The translations under genes and the position numbers were made by a program. From Fictibacillus barbaricus (GTDB lineage: Bacteria > Bacillota > Bacilli > Bacillales > Fictibacillaceae): a stretch of 64,000 nt of DNA. The stretch is from NCBI RefSeq assembly GCF_014635025.1, contig NZ_BMCE01000001.1:1612001-1676000 (forward strand), read 5' to 3'. A model generated the notes under the pieces. The model made no database searches. It had not been told where the DNA came from and worked only from the letters and a program-made list of their open reading frames with translations. Below are positions 19,444-26,799 of this stretch, in pieces; the first letter of the stretch is position 1, and every line of letters starts with the position of its first letter.

Positions 19444-19449
19444 ATAAGG

Positions 19450-19485
19450 AAAGCTGGCTCTTAGGATGAGCCAGCTTCTTTTTTA
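19450..19485 (+). terminator. Terminator after brxB
   Basis: AAGCTGGCTC (19451-19460) pairs perfectly with GAGCCAGCTT (19468-19477), then CTTTTTT. The same two stem arms recur at 32526-32553 after namA. Confidence 0.9.
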
Positions 19486-19510
19486 GCTCATAAATGAGGG
19501 GGAACCTTAG

Positions 19511-19620
19511 ATTTATGAGCGTTCGCAGAGATTTATGCTCGTTCACGGAGATTTATGAGCGTTCGCGAGGAATTATGCTCGTTCACGGGAACTAATGCTC
19601 ACCCCAAGAAATTTTATGCT
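19511..19620. repeat. Tandem array with exact 20-bp period
   Basis: Units start at 19511, 19531, 19551, 19571, 19591 and 19611, each beginning with a variant of ATTTATGAGC or ATTTATGCTC. The second half alternates between GTTCGC and GTTCAC, so units 1 and 3 resemble each other and so do 2 and 4. The array fills the gap between convergent brxB and the Nudix gene, and the last unit contains the Nudix stop codon. There are no spacers between units. Confidence 0.85.
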
Positions 19621-20045
19621 TTCCCGGCACGGCACGCCTTTTTAACAGCCCAAACGTGTGAGGAATGAAATAATATATCTGCTGCATCATCTATTTCCAT
19701 CCACAAAAGCTTATGATCATCATCTACAGGTTGACTTACAAATTCTCCAAAGCTTCCTGTATAAAAATACCCATTATTCATTAAGTATTCTCCCTGTCTG
19801 GTTTGAAAATACTGCTCTGCATGACCAACATACTGGTTCAATTCGAATATAAAGCCTGTCTCTTCCATACATTCTCTTTTTAAAGCAGTATGCTGTTCTT
19901 CTCCAATCTCTAAGCCGCCACCGGGTAAAAATCCCTTACCGTTCTGAACGATAATGGCTACTTTCTTATTTTTTTCTAAAACAACTGCATATACAGCTTC
20001 TCGTCTACGGTAATATACATCTGGTATCTTTTTGCCAAATTCCAT
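19614..20045 (-). CDS. NUDIX hydrolase
   Basis: This 143-residue protein carries a complete Nudix box (GGLEIGEEQHTALKRECMEETGF, matching G-x5-E-x7-RE-U-x-EE-x-GU), preceded by a FLPGGG strand. Nudix enzymes hydrolyse nucleoside diphosphates linked to another moiety; the substrate here cannot be read from sequence. It differs from the ADP-ribose-type NudF at 54498. GGCGG lies upstream of the ATG. It is divergent from artP, with a shared gap of 127 bases holding the ARG box, and its stop codon is embedded in a tandem array. Confidence 0.88.
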   Translation of the reverse strand: MEFGKKIPDVYYRRREAVYAVVLEKNKKVAIIVQNGKGFLPGGGLEIGEEQHTALKRECMEETGFIFELNQYVGHAEQYFQTRQGEYLMNNGYFYTGSFGEFVSQPVDDDHKLLWMEIDDAADILFHSSHVWAVKKACRAGKA

Positions 20046-20062
20046 ACTACTGACCGCCTTTG

Positions 20063-20080
20063 ATTGAATAAAAATGCATT
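20063..20080. promoter_or_regulatory. ARG box (ArgR/AhrC operator) ahead of artPQR
   Basis: ATTGAATAAAAATGCATT matches the Bacillus ARG box consensus CATGAATAAAAATKCAAK at 15 of 18 positions. It lies 92 bases upstream of artP in the divergent gap. A weaker partner may lie near 20100-20125, where TTTTGCATATTTATG resembles the box in reverse with a shortened middle. Confidence 0.7.
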
Positions 20081-20172
20081 CAGAATTATTAAAATACTTA
20101 ATTTTGCATATTTATGTGTTAATATTCATTTTATCTAATAAATATAAACACTTTATACAGGGGGATCTACAA

Positions 20173-20961
20173 ATGAAACGAAATCTATTTAGCCTTTATT
20201 TTATCATAGTACTTGCATTATTAGCGGGATGTGGAGCAGTGGAGGAAAAGAGTTCTTCAGGCACTGGCAGCGAGTCTTCTGAAAAAACATTAATCATGGC
20301 TACATCTGCTGATTATCCGCCGTATGAATTTGTAGAAACAGCAGAGGGCGGAGAAGTTGTAGGTTTTGATATTGATGTAGCAAATCACATCGCAAAGAAA
20401 TTAGGATATAAAGTTGAGATTAAAGATATGGACTTTAACGGATTGATCCCGGCATTAGACAGCGGAAAAGCTGACTTTGTAATTGCTGGTATGACACCTA
20501 ACGAAGAGCGTAAAAAAACAGTAGATTTTTCAGATGAATATTATGCAGCTCAGCAATTAGTTGTTACAAAAGATAAATCTATTCAAACAGTAGAAGACCT
20601 CGAAGGTAAGACACTAGGAGTACAGTTAGCCTCTATTCAAGAAAAAGAAGCTGATAAACTATTAAAAGATCATTCTTTTAAAGTTGTCCAGCGTAATAAA
20701 GTAACTGAGCTGGTTCAAGAGATGAAATCAAACCGTGTGGATGCAGCAATTATTGAAGACGCTGTAGCTTATGAATTTTTAAAGAAGAATAAAGAGCTAT
20801 CATCTTTTGCTGTGCCGAATACAGATGCAGCAGGTTCTGCGATCGCGTTTCCAAAGGACAGCGAACTGACAGAAGCGTTTAATAAAGAGTTAAAGAAAAT
20901 GAAAGAAGATGGGACATTGGACAAACTCGTTGAGAAGTGGTTCGGTGTGAAAAAACAATAA
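20173..20961 (+). CDS. artP: Arginine ABC transporter, substrate-binding lipoprotein
   Basis: This 262-residue protein is an amino acid-binding lipoprotein anchored outside the membrane. The signal peptide ends in the lipobox LLAGC (Cys20), followed by a Ser/Gly-rich linker. The mature domain is SBP_bac_3: LIMATSADYPPYEFVE, GFDIDVANHIAKKLGY, FNGLIPALDSGKADFVIAGMTPNEERKK. ATG 20173 is chosen because GGGGG precedes it and the signal peptide starts there; the open frame upstream is not coding. The polar amino acid family and the synteny with yqiXYZ (artPQR), plus an ARG box upstream, favour arginine. Specificity remains inferred. Confidence 0.9.
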   Translation: MKRNLFSLYFIIVLALLAGCGAVEEKSSSGTGSESSEKTLIMATSADYPPYEFVETAEGGEVVGFDIDVANHIAKKLGYKVEIKDMDFNGLIPALDSGKADFVIAGMTPNEERKKTVDFSDEYYAAQQLVVTKDKSIQTVEDLEGKTLGVQLASIQEKEADKLLKDHSFKVVQRNKVTELVQEMKSNRVDAAIIEDAVAYEFLKKNKELSSFAVPNTDAAGSAIAFPKDSELTEAFNKELKKMKEDGTLDKLVEKWFGVKKQ

Positions 20962-20979
20962 AGAAAGAGAGTGGTAGGC

Positions 20980-21639
20980 ATGAACTTGGATTTTGCCCAG
21001 CTCGTGCCTTCTATTCCGTACATTTTGTATGGAGTATGGGTTACGTTGCAGTTCGTGGCTGTATCTTTAGTACTTGGCTTTTTGTGGGGGACAGTTCTTT
21101 CCCTGTTTAAAATAGGAAAAATTACAATCTTAAGATGGTTTGCCGATGCATATACGTCAATTTTTAGAGGTACGCCTTTAATTTTACAGATGCTTCTAAT
21201 CTATTATGCGATTCCACAGCTTACTGGTGTTGATATTGGAGCATTTACAGCAGGTGTACTGACCTTTGCACTGAATTCAGCAGCATATATTTCAGAAATT
21301 ATACGTGCAGGTATTAATGCCGTTGATAAAGGACAAAAAGAAGCGGCAATGGCGTTAGGCGTCCCGTATCGCACGATGATGTTAAAGATCATACTGCCTC
21401 AAGCGTTTAAGAATATTTTACCGGCACTTATGAATGAATTTATAACACTAACAAAAGAATCAGCTATCGTTTCTGTTATCGGAGCGCTTGATATTATGAG
21501 ACGTGCTCAAATCGTTGGAGCAAGCAATTACCGCTTTTTTGAGCCGCTATTATTAGCAGGTTTAGTCTACTATCTGCTTGTCATGCTTCTGACTCTTGCA
21601 GGTCGTGTCTTAGAGAGGAGGCTTGCTAAAAGTGATTGA
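20980..21639 (+). CDS. artQ: Arginine ABC transporter permease
   Basis: ArtQ is the membrane subunit of the transporter. The 219-residue product has five hydrophobic segments and the EAA loop ([38 protein letters not shown]) that contacts the ATPase. It belongs to the HisM/GlnP group of polar amino acid permeases. ATG 20980 is preferred over GTG 20971 because GAGAGTGG lies upstream at fair spacing. It is 18 bases after artP and overlaps the start of artR. Confidence 0.9.
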   Translation: MNLDFAQLVPSIPYILYGVWVTLQFVAVSLVLGFLWGTVLSLFKIGKITILRWFADAYTSIFRGTPLILQMLLIYYAIPQLTGVDIGAFTAGVLTFALNSAAYISEIIRAGINAVDKGQKEAAMALGVPYRTMMLKIILPQAFKNILPALMNEFITLTKESAIVSVIGALDIMRRAQIVGASNYRFFEPLLLAGLVYYLLVMLLTLAGRVLERRLAKSD

Positions 21640-22345
21640 TGTGAATAGCTTAAAAAAACGCTTTGGCAGCAATGAAGTGTTAAAAGGGATAACAACAAAG
21701 ATAAACAAAGGAGAAGTCATCGCGGTTATTGGCCCATCCGGGTCAGGGAAATCCACTTTTCTCCGTTGTTTGAATCTGCTTGAAAAACATGATGAAGGTT
21801 CTATAAAAATAGAAGGCAGCGACATCAGATCAATGGAAGTGCACCTTCGTAAAAAGGTAGGCATGGTGTTCCAGCATTTTAATCTTTTTCCGCATCTTAC
21901 CGTTCTTGAGAATGTCACATTTGCACCTCAGCAGGTTTTAAAGGTCGGAAAAAAAGAAGCTGAAAAAGATGCTTTAGAATTACTGAGTGCTGTTGGCCTT
22001 AGTGATAAAGCTGACAGCTACCCTTCTAACCTCTCTGGGGGACAAAAGCAGCGTGTGGCTATCGCTAGAGCATTGGCCATGAAACCAGAGGTTATGCTCT
22101 TTGATGAACCAACTTCTGCACTTGATCCTGAGATGGTGAAAGAAGTACTTCAGGTTATGAAAAATCTTGTGAAAACAGGAATGACGATGGTCATTGTTAC
22201 ACATGAGATGGGTTTTGCGAAAGAAGTTTCAGACCGTGTTCTATTCATGGATGACGGAAGATTAGTAGAGGATCAGGACCCGGCGATATTCTTTGAGAAT
22301 CCAAGAACAGAAAGAGCTAAAGCTTTTTTAGAAAAAGTGCTATAA
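21632..22345 (+). CDS. artR: Arginine ABC transporter ATP-binding protein
   Basis: ArtR powers uptake. The product (about 237 residues) has Walker A GPSGSGKS, the signature LSGGQKQR, Walker B VMLFDEP and the switch histidine in VTHEM. GTG 21632 gives the family-typical start ([11 protein letters not shown]) and GAGAGGAGG lies about 10 bases upstream; TTG 21623 would add three residues but sits against that ribosome site. It overlaps artQ by 8 bases, so the two are translationally coupled. A terminator follows at once. Confidence 0.92.
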   Translation: MIDVNSLKKRFGSNEVLKGITTKINKGEVIAVIGPSGSGKSTFLRCLNLLEKHDEGSIKIEGSDIRSMEVHLRKKVGMVFQHFNLFPHLTVLENVTFAPQQVLKVGKKEAEKDALELLSAVGLSDKADSYPSNLSGGQKQRVAIARALAMKPEVMLFDEPTSALDPEMVKEVLQVMKNLVKTGMTMVIVTHEMGFAKEVSDRVLFMDDGRLVEDQDPAIFFENPRTERAKAFLEKVL

Positions 22346-22354
22346 TAATTTTCA

Positions 22355-22380
22355 TGGACTTCATTAGGAGTCCTTTTTTT
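22355..22380 (+). terminator. Terminator after artR
   Basis: GGACT and AGTCC form a short stem with TTCATTAGG as loop, followed by seven Ts. Confidence 0.65.
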
Positions 22381-22462
22381 AATTTAAAAAAGCTTGATTT
22401 TTATAAGTAGTCCATAAGGGAAAAGATGAAGTAAGAACTATGAAAGAAGGCGTACTATTTTT

Positions 22463-23410
22463 ATGAAATTTACGATTGGATACCGAACCTTAAAAACAGC
22501 AATAGGTGCTGGCCTTGCGATTGCCATCGCACAATGGTTTAAGCTGGACTTTTTTACGTCTGCTGGTATATTAACAATCCTTTGTATAAAAATTACAAAA
22601 AAACGTTCGATCATCAGTTCATGGGAGCGTTTTGCTGCGTGTTTGCTCGGTATCGTGTTTGGTGCTGTGATCTTTTCGTTAGTCGGTTATCATTTTTATT
22701 CGTTAACTATTCTTTTAATTCTTTTCATTCCAACACTGGTTGCCTTTAACCTTAAAGAAGGAATCATAACCTCATCTGTTATCATTCTTCATTTGTACAC
22801 ACTTCAGAAGGTCTCATGGGCAATCGTACTGAATGAAGTAAGCCTTATTGTGATTGGGATCGGTATGGGGCTTGTCATGAACCTATACATGCCTTCAATG
22901 GAAAAGAATCTCTTACATATGCAGAAAGAACTGGAAAAAAGATACAAGAAAATTTTCCGTGAATTTCACCTTTATCTTGCCCACGATAAACACGAATGGG
23001 ATGGAAAAGAAATCACAGAATGTGCAGATCTTATAACGAATGCTAAAAGTCTGGCTTTTCGGGACGTTGAAAACCATTTTTTGCGTTATGAGAACCAATA
23101 TTATCATTACTTTAAGATGAGAGAAAAACAGTTTGAAATTATTCAGCGCATGCTTCCGATCATCTCTTCCATCGATAAGACTTATATTCAATGTGAAAAA
23201 TTGGGCGGTTTTTTTGAACGATTAGGAGCGGCTGTTCACCCGGGCAATACTGCTGCACTGTTTCTTGAGGAACTTAAAAAGATGAGACAAGAATTTAGAG
23301 AGATGCATCTTCCAAAAGACAGGGAGGAATTTGAGACTCGATCTAAACTGTACCAATTGCTTAATGATATTGAAGATTATTTATTGATCAAAAAAGAGTT
23401 TAAAAAATAA
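22463..23410 (+). CDS. yqjA: YqjA-like aromatic acid exporter (ArAE/FUSC-type) family protein
   Basis: This 315-residue protein has four to five hydrophobic segments in residues 10-150, including the ITKKRSIISSWERFAACLLG loop, and a cytosolic C-terminal half that is rich in charged residues and probably helical (FREFHLYLAHDKHEWDGKEI onward). The layout matches the ArAE_1 family. Members are proposed exporters of aromatic acids, but transport has not been shown for the Bacillus proteins as far as I know. It lies in the same place as yqjA in B. subtilis, after the art operon. The ribosome site (AGAAGG) is rather far from the ATG. Confidence 0.85.
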   Translation: MKFTIGYRTLKTAIGAGLAIAIAQWFKLDFFTSAGILTILCIKITKKRSIISSWERFAACLLGIVFGAVIFSLVGYHFYSLTILLILFIPTLVAFNLKEGIITSSVIILHLYTLQKVSWAIVLNEVSLIVIGIGMGLVMNLYMPSMEKNLLHMQKELEKRYKKIFREFHLYLAHDKHEWDGKEITECADLITNAKSLAFRDVENHFLRYENQYYHYFKMREKQFEIIQRMLPIISSIDKTYIQCEKLGGFFERLGAAVHPGNTAALFLEELKKMRQEFREMHLPKDREEFETRSKLYQLLNDIEDYLLIKKEFKK

Positions 23411-23427
23411 ATCTAACTGCTCATGAG

Positions 23428-23470
23428 TCACCCTGTCTTAACAAATACTAAACAAAAACTGACAGGGTGA
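23428..23470 (+). repeat. 10-bp inverted repeat before the yqjB ribosome site
   Basis: TCACCCTGTC (23428-23437) and GACAGGGTGA (23461-23470) are perfectly complementary around a 23-base A-rich loop. The right arm contains the AGGGTGA ribosome-binding sequence for the ATG at 23477. In RNA the stem would hide that site. No T-run follows, so it is not a standard terminator for yqjA. Confidence 0.6.
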
Positions 23471-23476
23471 TGAAGA

Positions 23477-23974
23477 ATGGTAAATCTAAGTATTGCTTTT
23501 CTTTTGTTATTTTCACCGATCTGGCCATTAGGCAATACCCATAAGTTAGGCGATCCTTATGTAATTGTAAATAAGGCGGCTAATAGACTTGCCTATATTG
23601 AAGAAGGTAAAGTGAAGGAAGTCTATAAAGTGGCAACTGGCAGGTCAAAAGAGTTAACGCCCGAAGGAGATTTTACAATCACTGTAAAAGCAGTAGATCC
23701 TTATTACCGAAAAAAAGACATCCCTGGCGGAGACAAGACGAACCCGCTTGGAACACGATGGATTGGATTTGATGCGCAGAATACGGACGGCAGAACTTTT
23801 GGTATACATGGGAATAATAACCCTTCTGCAATCGGCAGGTTTGTAACAGCGGGGTGTATAAGGATGTATGAAAAAGATGTACAAAAACTTTACACTAAAA
23901 TAAAAATAGGTACGAAGATCAAAGTCATTCATAGTCAAAATAGCTTCGAAGAAATTCTAAGATCACAGGAATAA
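23477..23974 (+). CDS. yqjB: L,D-transpeptidase (YkuD domain)
   Basis: L,D-transpeptidases form 3-3 crosslinks in peptidoglycan or act as carboxypeptidases. The 165-residue product starts with a hydrophobic export signal (LSIAFLLLFSPIWPLG) and continues as a YkuD domain: YVIVNKAANRLAYIEEGKV, TPEGDFTI, and the active site FGIHGNNN (His111) with TAGCIRM (catalytic Cys127). It has no LysM domain, unlike YkuD itself. Position between yqjA and the methylmalonyl-CoA genes matches yqjB of B. subtilis. A hairpin covers its ribosome site and a strong terminator follows. Confidence 0.9.
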   Translation: MVNLSIAFLLLFSPIWPLGNTHKLGDPYVIVNKAANRLAYIEEGKVKEVYKVATGRSKELTPEGDFTITVKAVDPYYRKKDIPGGDKTNPLGTRWIGFDAQNTDGRTFGIHGNNNPSAIGRFVTAGCIRMYEKDVQKLYTKIKIGTKIKVIHSQNSFEEILRSQE

Positions 23975-23978
23975 AGAA

Positions 23979-24012
23979 AAAAACCCCAGTCTAAACTGAC
24001 TGGGGTTTTGTA
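23979..24012. terminator. Bidirectional terminator between yqjB and prli42
   Basis: AAAACCCCAGTC (23980-23991) pairs perfectly with GACTGGGGTTTT (23998-24009). A-rich and T-rich flanks on the two sides would serve both convergent genes. Confidence 0.88.
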
Positions 24013-24018
24013 TGCTGT

Positions 24019-24111
24019 TTATAAGAAGAAAGCGACTCCTGTTAATAAACTGCTTACAACTAATGAGATAATCATAATATATACAATCGTTTTCATCATT
24101 TTTTGACTCAC
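24019..24111 (-). CDS. Prli42-like small stressosome-associated membrane protein
   Basis: A 30-residue protein runs from GTG 24111, with AGGAGGG 9 bases upstream, to TAA at 24019. It begins MSQKMMKTIVYIMIIS and ends VVSSLLTGVAFFL: a short basic N terminus followed by a single membrane segment. This is the pattern I know for Prli42, the tiny protein that tethers the stressosome to the membrane in Listeria and is conserved in many Firmicutes. No other stressosome gene is nearby. The very short length is normal for the family; the strong ribosome site and the convergent terminator support a real gene. Confidence 0.8.
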   Translation of the reverse strand: MSQKMMKTIVYIMIISLVVSSLLTGVAFFL

Positions 24112-24193
24112 AGTAAATACCCTCCTATAACTTTTCCCACATCAATTGTATCGTGTTTAAGAAATAGAAACAAGAAATCCATGGAAGCTTTGC

Positions 24194-24210
24194 AATTTTC
24201 GTCGAAAATT
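24194..24210. promoter_or_regulatory. Perfect 17-bp palindrome upstream of the mutase gene
   Basis: AATTTTCGTCGAAAATT is an exact palindrome (8+1+8). It resembles a CodY box (AATTTTCNGAAAATT) widened by one base pair on each side of the centre, so its binding protein is uncertain. It lies 84 bases before the mutase start and 16 bases before a cre-like site. Confidence 0.6.
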
Positions 24211-24226
24211 TGCGTATTCAAGCAGG

Positions 24227-24240
24227 AAAAAGCGCTTACA
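24227..24240. promoter_or_regulatory. cre-like site (CcpA) upstream of the methylmalonyl-CoA genes
   Basis: AAAAAGCGCTTACA matches TGAAAGCGCTTACA at 12 of 14 positions, including the whole central AAAGCGCTTACA. It lies about 55 bases before the mutase start. Catabolite repression of propionyl-CoA use would be reasonable; binding is not shown. Confidence 0.6.
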
Positions 24241-24293
24241 AAACGAAAGATGTTATGTTGAGAATATTTTTCTTTGTTAACAGGAGGCTTCTA

Positions 24294-25934
24294 ATGGATA
24301 AACAACAGCGATTAAAGAACTGGCAAGAAAAAACAGAGCAATCAATGAATAGATTTCCTGAACGAAAAGAACGGTTTCACACCTCGTCTGATATTGAGAT
24401 CAAGAGATTATATGGTGCCGAGGAAGAACATTATCCGATGGATTCACTTGGGCTGCCAGGAGAATTTCCATATACACGCGGCTCCCAATCCACAATGTAT
24501 CGCGCCAGATTTTGGACGATGAGGCAATACGCAGGATTTGGTTCTGCTGAAGAGACAAACAAACGCTTTCGATATTTGTTAGATCAGGGCCAAACAGGTC
24601 TATCGGTTGCTTTTGATCTTCCTACTCAGATCGGGTATGACTCGGATCATTCTATGGCACGTGGTGAAGTGGGAAAAGTAGGGGTTGCTATTGATTCATT
24701 GGAAGACATGGAAGCTCTACTAAAAGATATCCCACTTGATAGAGTAAGTACTTCTATGACCATTAACGCACCTGCCTCCGTTCTCCTGGCTATGTATATC
24801 GCTGTTGCCGAAAAGCAAGGAATTGGAGCTGATAAACTTTCAGGTACGATCCAGAATGATATTTTAAAAGAATACATCGCTAGGGGCACATACATCTTTC
24901 CGCCAAAGCCATCCATGCGTCTGATTACTGATATTTTCAGCTATTGCCAGAAACATGTTCCGAAATGGAACACGATCAGCATTTCCGGCTACCATATTCG
25001 AGAAGCTGGAGCGAACGCAGCACAGGAACTTGCTTTCACGATCGCAAATGGGCTAGCGTACGTAGATGCTGCATTACATGCTGGTATGGATATTGACGAT
25101 TTCGCACCACGTTTAGCCTTTTTCTTTAACGCACATAATCAGTTCTTTGAAGAGGTTGCTAAATTCAGAGCAGCAAGAAGAATGTGGGCAAAGCTTATGA
25201 AAGAAGAATACGGCGCAAAGAATCCAAAATCTTGGCAGCTTCGTTTTCATACACAAACAGGAGGATCAACTCTCACTGCTCAGCAGCCTGATAATAATAT
25301 CGTGCGTGTTACGACTCAAGCTCTTTCTGCAGTTCTTGGTGGAACACAAAGTCTTCACACAAACTCTAGGGATGAGGCATTAGCTCTTCCGACTGAAGAT
25401 TCTGCAAGGATCGCACTTCGCACGCAGCAGATCCTAGCGCATGAGACAGGAGTTGCCGATACAGTTGACCCTCTAGCTGGTTCTTACTACGTAGAACATT
25501 TAACAGATGAGCTAGAAAGAAAAGCAAACGAATATATTGAAAAGATTAATCAGATGGGCGGAGCGGTCTCTGCTGTTGAGCAAGGCTATATGCAGCGTGA
25601 GATCCATCACACATCCTATGAAACACAAAAAAAGATCGAGAATGGGCAGGAGATCATTGTTGGCATGAATAAGTTCACGATTGAGAACGAACCCCAGCCA
25701 GAACTATTAAGAGTCGATCCTGCCCTTGGTGAAAAACAGAAAGAAAAATTGCACGCCTTAAAATCAAGGAGAGACCAAAACCGAGTGAGCGCTCAGTTGG
25801 AAACACTTAGGACCGCAGCAAAAGGTCAAGAGAATCTAATGCCTATTATCGTTGAGTGTGTGAAATCATACTGCACGATAGGAGAGATATGCGGCGTACT
25901 TCGTGAAGAGTTTGGCGAGTACACGGGCGTATAA
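24294..25934 (+). CDS. mcmA: Methylmalonyl-CoA mutase, large (catalytic) subunit
   Basis: This 546-residue protein is the TIM-barrel substrate domain of an acyl-CoA mutase without the B12-binding domain, which is encoded by the next gene. It has [62 protein letters not shown] and [12 protein letters not shown]. The tyrosine (Tyr69) and arginine (Arg197) that mark methylmalonyl-CoA mutases are present; isobutyryl-CoA mutases have Phe and Gln there. So methylmalonyl-CoA to succinyl-CoA is the likely reaction. ATG 24294 has AGGAGG 7 bases upstream; the open frame before it lacks a ribosome site. No MeaB-type GTPase gene is nearby. Confidence 0.92.
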   Translation: MDKQQRLKNWQEKTEQSMNRFPERKERFHTSSDIEIKRLYGAEEEHYPMDSLGLPGEFPYTRGSQSTMYRARFWTMRQYAGFGSAEETNKRFRYLLDQGQTGLSVAFDLPTQIGYDSDHSMARGEVGKVGVAIDSLEDMEALLKDIPLDRVSTSMTINAPASVLLAMYIAVAEKQGIGADKLSGTIQNDILKEYIARGTYIFPPKPSMRLITDIFSYCQKHVPKWNTISISGYHIREAGANAAQELAFTIANGLAYVDAALHAGMDIDDFAPRLAFFFNAHNQFFEEVAKFRAARRMWAKLMKEEYGAKNPKSWQLRFHTQTGGSTLTAQQPDNNIVRVTTQALSAVLGGTQSLHTNSRDEALALPTEDSARIALRTQQILAHETGVADTVDPLAGSYYVEHLTDELERKANEYIEKINQMGGAVSAVEQGYMQREIHHTSYETQKKIENGQEIIVGMNKFTIENEPQPELLRVDPALGEKQKEKLHALKSRRDQNRVSAQLETLRTAAKGQENLMPIIVECVKSYCTIGEICGVLREEFGEYTGV

Positions 25935-25956
25935 GAAAGATAAGGAGTGGAGAGAG

Positions 25957-26796
25957 ATGAATAAAACAATACGTGTTTTGATAGCTAAGCCAGGGCTGGA
26001 TGGCCATGATCGAGGAGCTCTTGTTATCTCACAAGCCTTACGAGATTATGGGATGGAAGTCATTTATACAGGGTTAAGACAAACACCAGAACAGATTGCT
26101 GCAGCAGCTGTCCAGGAAGATGTAGATGCGATCGGATTGTCTTGCCTCTCTGGGGCACATAATGAACTTTTTCCAGAAGTGATGAGGCTTCTTCAAGAAA
26201 AAGGGGCGACTGACATTATCGTAGTTGGCGGAGGTGTTATTCCTTGGGAAGATATACCGTTCTTAGAGTCAAAAGGGATCCAAAAAGTATTTACTCCGGG
26301 AACACCGACGATTGAAACAGCTAAATTTATTGAAAAAGCAGTTTTAACTCGTGATGGCATGAAAAAGGCTGCTGAAGTTGCACCAGAGAGAATCGACCAT
26401 ATCGGAATTGCTGTTGAATCGCTTGACAGTACCCTTCCTTTTTATGTGAATGTATTAGGCCTTACACTCGAAGCCATTGAAGAAGTGCCTTCGCAAAAAG
26501 TAAAAGTGGCTTTTATTAAGATTGGAGAAACAAGATTAGAGCTTCTCGAAGCATTGTCATCTGAGAGTCCGATCGCTCAATTTATTGAAAAGCGAGGACA
26601 GGGAGTGCATCACGTTGCTTTGGGAGTGACAAACATTCAAGAACGCATTGATGATATGAAAGCAAATGGAATCAAGATGATCCATGATGCAGCCGTTCCA
26701 GGAGCGGGCGGTGCTGCAGTAGCCTTCATCCATCCTTCTTCCACTCATAAAGTGTTGTTTGAACTTTGTGAAAAGACAAAGAAGGAGGAAGCATAA
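25957..26796 (+). CDS. Fusion of mutase B12-binding domain and methylmalonyl-CoA epimerase
   Basis: This 279-residue protein joins two activities. Residues 1-135 are the cobalamin-binding small subunit of the mutase, with DGHDRG (His17 would be the lower axial cobalt ligand), GLSCLSGAH and [15 protein letters not shown]. Residues about 145-279 form a VOC-fold methylmalonyl-CoA epimerase: [12 protein letters not shown] (metal ligand His148), [11 protein letters not shown] and the C-terminal [14 protein letters not shown]. One polypeptide would thus epimerise (2S)- to (2R)-methylmalonyl-CoA and carry the cofactor that isomerises it. ATG 25957 has AAGGAGTGG upstream. It is 22 bases after the large subunit and 3 bases before the carboxylase gene. 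In B. subtilis the epimerase-like YqjC stands alone at this place. Confidence 0.92.
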   Translation: MNKTIRVLIAKPGLDGHDRGALVISQALRDYGMEVIYTGLRQTPEQIAAAAVQEDVDAIGLSCLSGAHNELFPEVMRLLQEKGATDIIVVGGGVIPWEDIPFLESKGIQKVFTPGTPTIETAKFIEKAVLTRDGMKKAAEVAPERIDHIGIAVESLDSTLPFYVNVLGLTLEAIEEVPSQKVKVAFIKIGETRLELLEALSSESPIAQFIEKRGQGVHHVALGVTNIQERIDDMKANGIKMIHDAAVPGAGGAAVAFIHPSSTHKVLFELCEKTKKEEA

Positions 26797-26799
26797 CAA

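Noticed and set aside
19511-19620. Possible CRISPR array
   Set aside because: The units are contiguous, degenerate and lack unique spacers; no cas gene is in the window.
25903-25957. Longer form of the B12/epimerase protein starting at 25903
   Set aside because: The extension overlaps the end of the mutase gene and lacks a ribosome site, whereas ATG 25957 has AAGGAGTGG and aligns with the family start.
24294-26796. Split mutase as a frameshifted single gene
   Set aside because: The second gene has its own start and ribosome site, and separate large and small mutase subunits are a known arrangement; no remnant of the missing inter-domain linker is visible.
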